DNA from: Hexactinellida sp. DTS-2022
Lineage: Eukaryota; Porifera; Hexactinellida
Assembly (NCBI GenBank): GCA_028753945.1
Contig: JAPNXP010000001.1
Coordinates: 3,028,501-3,092,500, forward strand
Direction of reading: 5' to 3'
Length of the DNA stretch: 64,000 nucleotides
Below the pieces are notes generated by a model that did not search any database, was not told where the DNA came from, and was given only the letters and a program-made list of their open reading frames with translations. This document shows, in pieces, positions 11,400 through 22,921 of this stretch; position 1 is the first letter of the stretch, and every line of letters begins with the position of its first letter. A program made the position numbers and the translations under genes.

Positions 11400-12109
11400 T
11401 ATTGTAAATGTCCAATGATTAATTCCATATTTATTTTTTCTGTACGCTCTTAGTTTTAAGAGTGGGTCCCAAAATCTCCCAAGTCGTAAGTCATCCACCC
11501 AACTGCGTAAACATGTTTTAAACATTTTCATCCAAGAAAATTACGTTTCGTTTTCTGCTGTGGTATTGGGATGTTACCATTCATTTTGGTAGGTCTTATA
11601 CAGTTGTGTATAGCATACAGCGATGTGGCTCGAGGATTTGCAGCATATCGAGGTTTTTTCATTCTGGCGCAGATTTCTGAAGTACACTGAAAACATCACA
11701 TTAACTTTTTATTAGGAGTTCTCGCTAATTATAATGTTCAAGAAATGTATTGAATTAGGATGCATATTGTATTTATACAAAGGTAGTTGGATTCCAACTT
11801 TTTTCGATCGAATGGCATCGCACAACTAGGTTTCCCTCATCAGTGGTTTACATAAATCCCTGAATCCATTATAGCTAGGCTAAAAACAAATAAGAAGCAC
11901 CAGGAAGTCAGAGGCAGATACTTGGTAGGCAAACCGTATTTTTGCGTGCAAGAATGAACTTAGGCCTCCCCTGGCCAGCCCTTCACGCTGCCACTGCTAC
12001 GATATAGCGCGAATTGAATGTAAGCATTCTAGAAAAATTCTGGTTTCCAGATGTCAGGGAATGGAACAAATTTTCCGGGTTTCGGGAAATTTGCTTTCTT
12101 ATATATTTA

Positions 12110-12254
12110 CAGTGAATCCCAGTTATAACGAGTCAGATTTTACGAAATGGATATTTTCCCTCGGAGAACTAAATGTATTAATTATCATCCGCTTCTAACG
12201 AAGATCCGGATATAGCGAAGGTCCTTAGCACTTCATTATAACTAGAGTTGACTG
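12110..12254. mobile_element. Tigger/pogo-type MITE
   Basis: The left end is CAGTGAATCCCAGTTATAAC after TA. The right end read inward is CAGTCAACTCTAGTTATAAT. The subterminal motif TATAACGA is shared with the elements at 13034 and 13554. The right TA has decayed to TT. Confidence 0.65.
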
Positions 12255-12322
12255 TTGTAATTTGGACGATAATGAATAGTCTACTACTCTTAAAGTTAGT
12301 ATTTCTAAGTGCTTATTAGGTA

Positions 12323-12635
12323 CAGTACACCCTCGCTAATCCGAACCCCGCTAATCCGAACCCTCGCTTATCCGAACAGGAGAAACCAAAATATGCTTCT
12401 AATAAATGTGGGAAAAAATCGTAAATTGCAATGGAAGTATAAAAAGTAAGTATCAGCCAAGTATTTTAAGGAGTACACAAGATGTTTAGTGCGAATTGAC
12501 AATGTTTGTACAAGTTTGGTTCGGATTATCGAGGTTCTCATTTATACATGCCCATAGAAAATGCATTATTTCACTAATCGGAACAGAAGATTTTTGAATC
12601 GGAACACCTCTGTTCGGATTAGCGAGGGTGTACTG
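12323..12635. mobile_element. Tigger/pogo-type MITE with TA duplication
   Basis: CAGTACACCCTCGCTAATCC at the left and the same sequence inward from the right form perfect 20-bp terminal inverted repeats, flanked by TA on both sides. The subterminal unit CGCTAATCCGAACC is repeated three times at the left end. Confidence 0.9.
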
Positions 12636-13033
12636 TATCATAATAATTTAATACATTACTTTTCTAAGTTAATTAGGTTGCTGTACGTTGTTTTGATCGA
12701 ATTTTCTCATCTTTTGGTACATGGGTTTGTATTCAACTCCTACAGTAATAAATAAAATATTACCACTTGGGATACAAAGTAATGGTAAAAATTCCCATTA
12801 CTTAAATAATGTTAGCGTGAAGTTCCCGCTGTATCTGAATTAACAAAAATTAGAAAATCACTTTATCCGATATGTACTGTAAAATATTATTTAATGTAAA
12901 ATATAACTTATCATTGGTAAACGATACCCATTCAGTAAATTCGTTGATAATGAAGAGATTGATACCTCATTTTGAGTGTATTAAACTCCACCTTATTGGA
13001 TGGCTTGACGAAACGCTGTTTATTATATACATA

Positions 13034-13430
13034 CAGTCAACTCCGGTTATAACGAAGTGCTCAGGACTGTAGTTTCATTTCGTAATAAGCGGAGTTTGTT
13101 ATAACAGGAGTTCGTTTTATGCGGAGTTCAATCTTAAAATATTTCAAATCAGGTTTAATTTCGTTGTAACCGGAATTCATTTATAAACGAATTTCGTTGT
13201 AACCGGAGTTCATTAAAAGCAGAATTCGTTATACTTGGAGTTCGTTTTAACCGAAGTAAAATCAATAGCTCAGAGGCTAAATGGGATTATATATGACTCC
13301 GTAATATATCAATTTCGTTGTAAACTAAGTTTTAATAATGTAATCTGATAGAAGGATTTCGGACCATTGAAGACTTCGTTATAAGCAGGCACTTCGTTAT
13401 ATCCGATTTGGTTATAACGGGAGTAGACTA
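13034..13430. mobile_element. Tigger/pogo-type MITE with internal unit repeats
   Basis: The left terminus is CAGTCAACTCCGGTTATAAC. The right terminus, inward, is TAGTCTACTCCCGTTATAAC, with TA at both borders. The interior repeats TTCGTT(A/G)TAACCGGAGTTC several times, so the terminal motif has spread through the element. Confidence 0.75.
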
Positions 13431-13553
13431 TAAGTATACTACTTAGGTATGAATAATAAGTTATTTGGGGCGCTGCATTTGCACACTCATTATATTGTCT
13501 TTTGTTGAGTTTGATGTTAACGTTTGTTTATAATTATGATGTCATTTGTTATA

Positions 13554-13728
13554 CAGTAAACTCCAGTTATAACCAAGTCGGATATAACGAAATAGCTGAT
13601 TTTAACGAAATGGAGATTTTCCCCCCAGAGCACTAAATTAACTAATTATTATCCGCTTGTAACGAATATCCGGATATAACTGATGAATTTACAGGTTCGA
13701 ATCACTTCGTTATAGCGAGAGCTTAATG
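13554..13728. mobile_element. Tigger/pogo-type MITE
   Basis: CAGTAAACTCCAGTTATAAC at the left and CATTAAGCTCTCGCTATAAC inward from the right are flanked by TA. The interior GATATAACGAAATAGCTG matches the 12110 element. Confidence 0.7.
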
Positions 13729-13861
13729 TAATTTGCGATGTTGGCATTCGTTAGAATTGTCATGTTAATGCTCTATAATGATATTAATAGTTTAATTTTG
13801 AATAGATTTGTATAGATATGTATATTATTATTTTAAGGATAACAGAAATAGTAGAGAAATT

Positions 13862-14183
13862 CAGACATGGGGTCAAGCCCTTTCAAAAGGGCTTAAGTCC
13901 AAGCACATCCCTTATCAGAGGGGCTTAAGCTCAAGCCCTTTTTCTAAGCCCTTTTTAAAAAGGGCTTAAGTCCAAGCTCAAGCCTTTAATACCGGGCATA
14001 AGTCCGGACTTAAGTCTTTACTATAATATTTAGAAATCCATACCGTATTTTATTGAATAAGTGTCTTGAAAAGGGCTTGAAGCTCATGTATAAAGGGTTA
14101 AGTCCAAGTCCGGAGTTAAGCCCTTTTATTAAAGAAGGACTAAAGTCAGGATTGAAGCCCTTTGGCGCTAGTCCCCATGCCTG
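13862..14183. mobile_element. Palindromic-repeat MITE (AAGCCCTTTT motif)
   Basis: The ends CAGACATGGGG and, inward, CAGGCATGGGG bracket repeated AAGCCCTTTTTAAAAAGGGCTT-type units of both orientations, so the element is self-complementary along much of its length. GTAGAGA occurs on both sides, but offset by three bases on the left, so I do not claim a target duplication. hAT affinity is likely from the CAG ends. Confidence 0.6.
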
Positions 14184-14199
14184 GTAGAGATACATTACA

Positions 14200-16150
14200 A
14201 ATTTAAATATGAATAATATAACTTAAAATTTAAGATATTAGTTTCCGATAGATCGTCAATCGAGGAATATATGTCCAAAGTATAGAATAGTGGCGCAACA
14301 ATTTCCATAGCATTTAGCATGTTTGCATTACATAAATATCAATTTGGTTTTGCGAGAAACCAAAAAATATTGATATTCGGTGATAATATACTTTTATTGG
14401 AATAATTATTGTCATCTGAGGACAGTTTTTGACAGTTTTGGGGAAATAGACATTTTTGTAGCAGATAGCCACAAATGATGTATTATTGACATATAGGTTA
14501 TTGATAGCTGCAAACCGAATGGCATCATAAAAAATAATGTTTTAATCTCATAACAGTCTTTTTGGAAGATTACTGGTAATTTCATGATTAATTATATTTT
14601 GGTTTTATCACATTCGTTTATTATTCACCCATGATCATTGATAATAAATCCTAAACATTGGGGAAAATAATTCAAAAATTAGTCTTATCCCAGGGTATTA
14701 TAATATTGCATTGCATTTTACAGGGTAGATGGATGCTGAAAGTACTTATCGCAGGTGTAATTACTCTTATGAAACAGAGATAGTTTTGATAGCATAGTTG
14801 TCTAATGTGGAAAATTGCTAGTGCCTAGATTTCTCCCGAATCTCATAAAATTATCTTACTGAAATTTCATAAGTTGATTTGCTGACTGAGAGATTTAACA
14901 TTAAATTATCATAAGCTGCTTTGTTATTCATTATTACTATCAGTTAATGGAAGAATAAAACTAAAATAAATGGGATAAATAGTGGAGAAATTGAATTTAC
15001 ATTATATGAATTTTCTGAGGGAACAATGGTAAATTGAAAGGATAAGTAGAGGGGGGGTTCTAAAATTTATGATAGATTCAAGTCAATAAGTATTTAGACA
15101 AATTAGAGGCATTGCAATAAGTGACCAAGACCACCCAAAGTTTTTGAACCGAATGTGAAAATCAAATAGTCTCCCATCATTAGATGATCTCTCTCAATAT
15201 TAGTCAACTTCATGACTCAATCAGAATCAAATTTACCCGTACTATATTACATATTGCGTATGGACACTAGTAAGATAAAACTGCTATTGAGGCTTCATAT
15301 TTGCATACACTATTGCTCTAGTAATGGTAAATAACATTCGAATGTTTTCTTAACCATAAATTTATTTTGAAAATGAGTATTACACTACTCATTCTTATTC
15401 ACAGTATTCATGGTTCTAGATACATTGTGGACTTGAAAATTTAGTTTAGAGGTTTTAGATTATGCTGAATCCAAGAAAAGTAATAGGAAATAGATTTTAC
15501 AATGTTGCAAACTTGCACTATTTCCTCTGGTTTCCCCACTGTCTTCAGTCTATTTATTAATCAATTGATTATGAGGGTTGGGAAAATCTTTTGCTCCTAA
15601 GTATATTTTGAGACCCTGTAGGATTGTAGTGACTAGGAACATATATACTATTTGTGTTAGTGGTCCAATAACATTAAAACAATTAATTATGTCCTATAAA
15701 CGCATTATTAGTTACATTTTTCCAAGTGCCAGTGTATTATACAGCCATTTGTAAATACGCTCTTATTCCTGGTCTGATCCATTTTATACGCCTAAATCAC
15801 AAATTAATCTACGGTATTAGGGAGGATTCGAAATTTTCGCGATCCAAAATTCATATTTACAAAAATCATTCTCCAAAAGGAGCGTCTCGCGCTCCTGGAT
15901 AATTCCTTGTTTCCCACATTGGCTTTTCAATTGATTATGTCAACTACTCTTCGTTGTTTATCATTGATTAAACTTCAGCCAGCATGTGTCCACCTAAACT
16001 CAATTTAATGAATCTTACAACTTTAACATTATCCGAAATTAACTAGTTTTGAAATAATATACAATAATGAGAATGGCATACGTTAAAGAGAACGGCATTA
16101 TGACAAAAAAGTTATTTTTGTGTTCTAAATACATTATTAGAATATAGCCT
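14200..16150. other. Intronic sequence without recognisable feature
   Basis: This is A+T-rich, with no open frame, terminal repeat or RNA gene supported. It is part of ESRP intron A-B. Confidence 0.4.
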
Positions 16151-16154
16151 ACTG

Positions 16155-16210
16155 AAGGCAGGCCTCACAGTAGAATGGTATTTTGGACCAGGGATGCGGT
16201 CGAAGCCGGG
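16155..16210. repeat. Arm of a distant inverted repeat (partner near 22580-22645)
   Basis: TCACAGTAGAATGGTATTTT followed by GATGCGGTCGAAGCC recurs inverted at 22580-22645 as GGCTTCGACCGCATCCCTG and CACCATTCTACTGTGAGAC. The arms are about 6.4 kb apart and both lie inside ESRP intron A-B. Confidence 0.75.
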
Positions 16211-16267
16211 ATATATTATTCAACCATAATGTATTTTTTCCAAAAACTATTTACATTCACCCATATA

Positions 16268-16451
16268 CAGGTAAACCTCCCAAAGCGGCACCCATCGGGA
16301 GAATGATTTTGTGCCGCTTCTCGGAGGTTGCCGCTTTGGGAGGTTGCTCGTAGGGTAAAACTCCCAAAGCGGCACCCATCGGGAGAATGGTTTTGTGCCG
16401 CTTCTCGGAGGTTGCCGCTACTCGGAGGTGCCGCTTTGGGAGGTTTACCTG
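16268..16451. mobile_element. Tigger/pogo-type MITE with perfect ends
   Basis: CAGGTAAACCTCCCAAAGCG at the left is exactly mirrored at the right and bordered by TA. The interior contains a second copy of the AAAGCGGCACCCATCGGGAG block, indicating partial internal duplication. Confidence 0.9.
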
Positions 16452-16587
16452 TAGTTTATATTTTAAATTGATATTATAAGATTAATTCAAAAACAATGTA
16501 CACTGATTATGTGTATATCTTCTAGTCGTACTTAGCTGTCCATTAAGTATATAATTTGTTGTTATTTTGCTAGCTATTAATCTAAAG

Positions 16588-17525
16588 ATGCCAACCAGTT
16601 GTTCGGCTCCAAGTTACAAAAGCAATTACAAATCAGAAGATCGCGTTACGCTTTTTACGATGCCCCAGAAACCTGAACCACTCAGACACAGTGTTTGCCA
16701 GAAAAGAACACCCCTGAAAAAACCGGTTTTTCCACCCCGGAAAAGGGCACTAAATTTGGAAAAAAACATTTATGACCATATATGGCAACACTGCATGCCC
16801 ATCTATGGTATGCTTCTATATGCAAGAGACAAATTTTCTAATGAGATTCTACACTTCTAGTGCACCGATTGTTAAATTTGGGACTTTTGAGAGTGGGACA
16901 CGTCCCTAATGTTAAACTATGGTTAGTGGATTAACCACTGAATACACTGATAATAAGTCTGATATACGTATATGATATGTTTAGTAATACGAAGTACCAA
17001 AGGTGCTAGGTGAACGCTGATAAGTGTGGTATACAGGAATTCTTCGATACCAAATAATCATTTAAAAGTAATCTGACCATATGAAAGATATCAAATTGTG
17101 GAATATGCATTTACTTACTATAGACGGTAAAATAGTAACCGCACTGTCACCGAAATATATTAATCATTCGTGGGCCAGTAAATAGAAAATGCAGAAAAGT
17201 CCAGAAAAGGGTGTTTTTTTCCGGAAAAACCGGTTTTTTCCATCTACCCCGGTCTTTTCTAGAAAAGGGCGTTTTTTTTCGAACACTGCTCAGACAAGCT
17301 TGGATTCGGGCAATTCGCAGAGACGAAATATATATACTGAAGCCAATTTTCATTTGCGTGAACCATTTCAGAGAAGATGTCGAGTACACACATAGGGTTC
17401 CCAATGGAGACGGTACATTTCGAGAAATTCCACGTGTGAACCCCTAGCTTAAAGATGATGCTGTGCCAGTTTTTCTACCAGGCTGTCCAGCTACTATTTC
17501 AAACTGTCCCAAAGCACAGTCGTTT
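16588..17525 (+). pseudogene. THAP zinc-finger domain fossil interrupted by a hAT element
   Basis: The segment 16588-16688 starts MPTSCSAPSYKSNYKS and continues VTLFTMPQKPEPLR, the N-terminal half of a THAP (C2CH) DNA-binding domain. After the inserted element at 16689-17288 the same frame resumes with QAWIRAIRR (the conserved Trp), then ICVNHF, the C-x-x-H pair. A later KDDAVPVFLPGC matches the AVPxxF motif. One zinc ligand is changed (Tyr at the second Cys position). A TAG interrupts the segment before the AVP motif. THAP domains occur in P-element and other transposases and in derived host proteins. P-element/THAP9-like C-termini elsewhere in this window make a P-like origin plausible. It lies in ESRP intron A-B. 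Confidence 0.75.
16689..17288. mobile_element. hAT element inserted in the THAP fossil, duplication CTCAGACA
   Basis: The ends CAGTGTTTGCCAGAAAAG and, inward, CAGTGTTCGAAAAAAAAC bracket 600 bp. The 8-bp target CTCAGACA is perfectly duplicated at 16681-16688 and 17289-17296. Removing the element and one target copy restores the THAP reading frame. Subterminal GAAAA(A)CCGG(T)TTTT(T)CC blocks are present in inverted pairs near both ends. Confidence 0.92.
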
Positions 17526-17529
17526 GTCA

Positions 17530-18740
17530 TATGACTCAAAGGAAGATGAATTCTTCTCTCAAACCTTATCACTTAGCCTGAAGTCAGACGCGAAGAAGCA
17601 CAAAAGTTCAAGATTGATATTTTCCAGGATATGCAAGATAATTATCATTTCTTTCTCTACCTAAAACTTGGTCATAATGGTATCCTGATGAATATAGTTT
17701 AATTTTTATGCGTCCTAGTTTGAATAATTATTGTGTTAATATCGATTCTTAGTTGCTAGTATAATTTGATCTTTTCGTTCTAGCGTTTTGTAGGGGTGAG
17801 ATTTCTCCACTTTCGATAATTTTTGTAAGTGATATTCGACAACTTGAATCAATTCTGAATTCAATATCTAGAAAGCCACTTCCCTGTGAATCCTCGAAGA
17901 AAATGATTCCACTACTGCGTCCCATTTTTCATTAGCAAAATATTAGATCCAACAAGCGATCGACAGTCTGAATACTTCTCCCGACTTAGAATCAGACTAG
18001 TGTCCACAACTTAGTAGACTTCTTTTCATTCAATGCCAGTTATAAAACAGCCTTGCTCCACAAAACAGGCGTAGATACAACATACACACAGATACTGTCT
18101 CTTAAAACACTCCTGATCTCTCCAGGTTGCTATAAGTAGCTACTGCATATGTCTTGTTTACCCTTCCTCACTTCAATACTTCGGAAAAGCTGTATTCTAA
18201 TTTAAACGAACATGCTTATATGGCATTTCCATAAAGAGAGTAGAATGTCACATATTCTGAAGTGTTACTATTAAATGCTGAACAACGTTGATCGTTTAGA
18301 ATAGCTAATGCAGCAACTATGGACTCTTGAATGACTTTTAAACTAACTTGACATTCTGTCGTTCTAAACTAGTAGCAGGATAACAAGATTTCAAAGTCAA
18401 GCGTGGGGCTAGTTTCGCCAAACTTGCTTTCTCAGAATTATAGTGTACGAACATCATTAAAAGTAGCACAACACAACCTTGGAGGGTATGAACAAGAATA
18501 AATTTGGATGTCCATTAAATTAGGATTTTACTATCAGACTTCAGATTTAACCAATTGTTTCGAATTGTTTTTAATATGTGTACTAAATAAAAGGTAAGAA
18601 ACTAACACTCTATGAATATCACAAGGATTAGGAACTCGACATTCCAGTTTAACATTAGGAGAGTACAGATGAAAAACTTTCACGTTAAGATGATAGTTGT
18701 CCGTCGAGATTATCTGAAGGACCAAGCCACAAACATCAAC
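17530..18740. other. Intronic sequence without recognisable feature
   Basis: After the THAP fossil a short open stretch continues to about 17664 but carries no motif I recognise. The rest is non-coding. It may include internal parts of the transposon that carried the THAP domain or the hAT element that follows. Confidence 0.35.
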
Positions 18741-18749
18741 ATCTCGAAT

Positions 18750-20008
18750 GCATGACTAACGTAACTATGGCAAATATTTTCTCTGCAGATAAAGACGCAC
18801 AAGGCAAAAGACGAACAACACAGGACCATTTTTTATAAAGACTAGAAACCATGATTGCGAATAATATTTTTGGAGGATATTATATAATATTTTTGGTTTT
18901 CGAAGAAACACAAAAAGAGGTTTATCCTAATGAACATATGGTCTCTGCTAAAAGTCTTACAGACACGAGGTGGTCTTGTAGATTCTTAGCTTTGGATACA
19001 ATTTATCGCAAACTGAAAGCAATTTTAATTTCTTTACAGAAAGTATCCACAACAAATTCCAGTTATGCAGAAGTGGCCGCAGGGCTCTACCATAAAATTA
19101 TATCTAGTAAATTCATCATTTCCCTCGTCTTTTTACATGAAGTTCTTGGAAAAATTCAAACTCTCAATTTATGTATGCAGGAAAAGAATATAAAATGGAT
19201 TTCCATTGTTTCCGAGATACATGCAATAAAACAACAATTAGAAATGATAAATATTTCAGAAATCATTGGAAAAGCAAGCATCAAATGCTCAGAGATTGGG
19301 ATTACTATAAATTATGAAGATCCTTTACAATCATTAAGAAGTAATAATCTTTATGATCCTAAGTTATTTTGTCAGGAGCTAAAAGAAAAGTCAATCAACA
19401 ATATTATTAAAGAATTTGATCGTCGTTTTTCAAAAGGTAACATACAACTATTATCTTCATTAGATTCCTTAGATGCATCTAAGCAAGCCTATTTAGATTT
19501 CGATGCAATAACATATATCGCCGAACATTTCAAGAATTGTATCACTTTTGATTTTATGCTTCTCAAAAACGAGTGCGAAAGAGCCAAAATTGTGCTAAAA
19601 GATGGCTATCCATTAGACTTAGACTTTTACCCTCAATTAAAGAAGTTAATTATGATCTCCAAAACCATCCCTGTCAGCACTGCAACAGTCGAGAGAAGCT
19701 TTAGTGCTATGAATCGAATATTAAGTTGGGCTAGATCTAGTCTTGATAGCTCTAGAGCAAGTGATTTGATGACAATTTCTTTGAATAGAGATATTGTGAA
19801 AGCATTCAATTTAGATAGTGTGTTGGAAAGGTGGATGATGCAGAAGAAGCGAGTGATTCCATGCTAGCTAATCCGCCTCATCCTTGTAGAATTTCAAAAA
19901 ATTATTTCTTTCTTGTTTACTAATCTTTATTGTTTATTAATTAATTTCAGTTATTCTTATGTTGAAAAACTGGGGGGGGCAATAGCCCCCCCCAGGAATC
20001 CGCCGTTG
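18750..20008 (+). pseudogene. hAT (ZMYM1/TTF-type) transposase relic with 3' terminus
   Basis: The long open frame 18851-19867 (338 residues) encodes the C-terminal part of a hAT transposase. LTDTRWSCRFLALDTI near residue 37-52 is the conserved RW block. PVSTATVERSFSAMNRI and LMTISLNRDIV near the end form the hAT dimerisation domain. Just upstream, 18797-18836 encodes KRRTTQDHFL then a stop, which resembles the extreme N-terminus of such proteins. The zinc-finger and first catalytic regions therefore look deleted. After the TAG, a G-run/C-run palindrome and GGAATCCGCCGTTG (to 20008) form a typical hAT 3' end, CAACGGCGGATTCC when read inward. The left terminus was not located. A full-length member would be roughly twice as long. 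Confidence 0.8.
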
Positions 20009-20065
20009 AGTAACACTTCCTTGATGCTGGACTAAGAAGAGTCAATAAAAAGACGCCATTCTGAT

Positions 20066-20624
20066 GGTTAGTGTTGAACCCCTAAAGCCCCCATCAAAGC
20101 GTCGATGTTGTTACAAAAGCACAGAGTATTGTACATTTCGAAATAAATTGAGAAATCTTCATGACGAGTCCTAAAACTGATGTTTTTGTCCCCTCCTCAA
20201 GCAAGTTTCTCTGTTTCAATCTGGAACCAAGTAATTCACTTTGTTCTTTGGTTAAATTCAGATCTCTGACTAGATCATCTAATTCGCCTTGATTTATTAG
20301 ATGTGGGAGAGTGACTACTAATTCCAATGCAGATGGAATTAACTCCTCATCAGATTCCAACGAAATAATTTCATCTACAGGTAAAGACATCATGTGAATT
20401 ATGTTGAGGTTTAGGATTTCAAAGTCTTCTGTATGATTAACTGGACCCATTGCAGAGGCGAGGTTAGGGTAGATTATGTTCTTTTTGTTCTTAGCAGAGA
20501 ACCCCGAAATATCAGTGATGCAAAAGTAGCAATCAGTTACATGATATTTTTGCTCTCCCCAGATCATAGGAACTGCAAAAGGCATTGGTTTGCGTGAACC
20601 ATTCAACCAATTCCTTAAACACAT
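20066..20624 (-). pseudogene. Transposon-associated ORF of an unclassified invertebrate family
   Basis: The frame begins WLNGSRKPMPFAVPMIWGE, then HVTDCYFCITDISGFSAKNK (a C-x2-C pair), YPNLASAM, and LDDLVRDLNLTKEQSELLGS followed by RLKQRNLLEEGTK. I know this block order from repeated, uncharacterised transposon-like proteins in arthropods and cnidarians. There, LLGSRL...GTK is followed by a segment like RTRHEDF and CFCNNIDALM. Here the latter is present in another frame (about 20066-20165), so there is one frameshift, and the larger C-terminal domain is missing. I do not assign a superfamily. Confidence 0.6.
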
Positions 20625-21093
20625 AGCACAAGTGGTTTAACTAAAATGTGGGGCCCAACTCTTATCTTGATCGCCTTTCATGCAACCAAAATATTTTGCT
20701 CATAACACTTTTTCACCAGAGGTGTCATATTACGTAATTGAGATTTAGGAGTAAACTTTCCACAAATGTAACAGAAGCAATTAGGGTGGTTTTACATTGA
20801 CGAGACATTATAGATGCAAAATTGAGAAGTAATAACTAGTAATAACTAAAATAGAAATAATTATGTTTAGTAGAAAATTTCTTTAGAAATTACACGAAAT
20901 TAGAAAAAATTTAAATAGCCGATTTTTCAAAAGCCTTACGTGATAAAGAAAAACAGATTATATATTCGGAATCAGCATAGTCGAAAGCATATAATGTACT
21001 ATTTGGTATTCAAGAACCAAAAGATTTTCAAAATTTGTTGGACAGTGAATTATTAGCAAATCAACTAAAAATTATAATTATTTTGTTGTAAGT

Positions 21094-21403
21094 CAATGGT
21101 TTTCAACCTTTTATGTACTACGGAACCCCTAGATTGTTTGTAGCAGCTCGCGGAACCCTACAATTCTAATTCCTCTACGAATATATTTATAACAAATTAA
21201 TTACATTTATTTATTTATTAGTATTGTCAGGTACAGTTTCAATGTGAGATCTGTGATTGTTTACTATTTGCATATTTCTTTTATTCATGGTCTGATAGTC
21301 AATAAGCTGCTAAAGATTTTATTTCCGATTGACTATTATGAGTCTCTGATGTATTTACATCGATTTGCCAATAATCCCGCGGAACCCCGGTTGAAAACCA
21401 CTG
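21094..21403. mobile_element. hAT MITE with duplication TTGTAAGT
   Basis: CAATGGTTTTCAACC at the left and CAGTGGTTTTCAACC inward from the right are flanked by perfect TTGTAAGT copies (21086-21093, 21404-21411). The interior carries the GGTTCCG(C)GG blocks typical of this family. A homologous copy in the opposite orientation is at 24729-25035. Confidence 0.93.
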
Positions 21404-21568
21404 TTGTAAGTAAAGAATTGAAAAACGAAAGTTGAAGAATTCAATTCTTAATTCATGTATTTTAATATTTTAATATCTTTATTTATGTTCTTATTAATCT
21501 ATTTATCCTTTTTAATTCTGAATTTAAGCGCGGCCAGTCTTACACCAACCCTTCCAAACCTCAATATA

Positions 21569-22132
21569 CACTAACCGGCCAAAAGTATTTGAACAGCAAT
21601 AATTTGTATTCAGACATTTGAGGTTATACCAGCATAATAACATTAGTAGATTCTACAAAATGGTTATTTACATGAAACAATATGTAAAGTATAATAAAAC
21701 AGCAAAATTTTCGAATTTACATTTTTATGGAGGCGTTAAACACATTAAATATATGATTAACTAATTAAATAATTTATTTGTGATCATTAAGATGCATTGA
21801 TATTATATTAATTCTGATAGCTGATTTGAATTCCACATAGTTAAATTAGTCTAAGTACATAATTTCAAATCAATCCGAATATTATCTACTGTGATGCAGC
21901 CACATTTCCATTTGTGCCACTTATGCCACAAGTGGCACGTGGCAGAAACACTTATGCCACTTCGTGAATATTTTCTAAATTTAATTGAAATCACAATATT
22001 TTCAAATGTATATCTATAATAAGATATTTATAGTCATTTCATAGTAGTTTAGATAGCCGTTATTAAGTTACCGGATGAGTATTGTGTGTGCATTAAAATC
22101 CCTATTGTTCAAATACTTTTGGCTGGCTAGTG
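21569..22132. mobile_element. Tc1/mariner-type MITE, TA-flanked
   Basis: The left end is CACTAACCGGCCAAAAGTAT. The right end, inward, is CACTAGCCAGCCAAAAGTAT, with TA on both sides. An internal GCCACTTATGCCACAAGTGG block is shared with the copy starting at 34277. There is no transposase frame. Confidence 0.85.
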
Positions 22133-22768
22133 TATGTTGTTTGATTGATTAGAAGTCTAAATGTTTAGTATGTAATTGTATGTAGTTTGAATTGTTTAAT
22201 CATCATTGTAGATGTTAGTTATTACGTAACTTGTTACTATGAATTAAAAAATATATACTGTTTGTTTTAATTTGAATTGTATTAGTAATCAGTGCTTTAC
22301 TGATGGGTTTGTAATTTATTACACATGTAAATCATATTAGCCAGTTTATTTTAAAAAGTAAATATCAGTTTTGGATAATTTAACAATTTAATTAATTAAT
22401 TAACCAATGCCCAGGAATGTGAAAGTAAAATCGGAAGTTAATTCACTTTCAAATTAAATTGAAAGTAAAATGGGATTTTTCTATTTATACCTTCTACCCC
22501 TATGCACCGGGAGTTAAAAGTGTTTTTTTCTACCACTATGTATTATAATTTGCAACCAAACATGATATAAAGTTTACTTCATTGTTTGGCTTCGACCGCA
22601 TCCCTGATCCAAAAACACCATTCTACTGTGAGACTTGTCTTTAGTAGTCTATGATTAGAGTAACAACAATTAATATTTATTAATCAACGCACTATGATGT
22701 ATTTCCTTTATTTGTCTTTTCTATTTTTCTATTTAGTAGTAATGAAGATATCATTTAGAGATATCTTA

Positions 22769-22921
22769 TATGTAGACCGTCTATTTCTAGACCAGGTTTT
22801 CTTACATATACATTAGTATTACCCATAAAAAGTAGGGCAAGTAGTCTACAGAATTTATAGACGGTCTACAATTTTTTTGGCTTATTTGTATGGGCTTTTA
22901 TAGACCGTCTACATATAAGGA
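22769..22921. mobile_element. Small inverted-repeat element
   Basis: CTTATATGTAGACCGTCTAT at the left is mirrored by ATAGACCGTCTACATATAAG at the right. An extra internal copy of TATAGACGGTCTACA is present near 22858-22872. The superfamily is not resolved. Confidence 0.7.

Noticed and set aside
13862..14183. 8-bp target duplication GTAGAGA(A/T)
   Set aside because: The left copy is three bases away from the element end, so the match is not at the required position.
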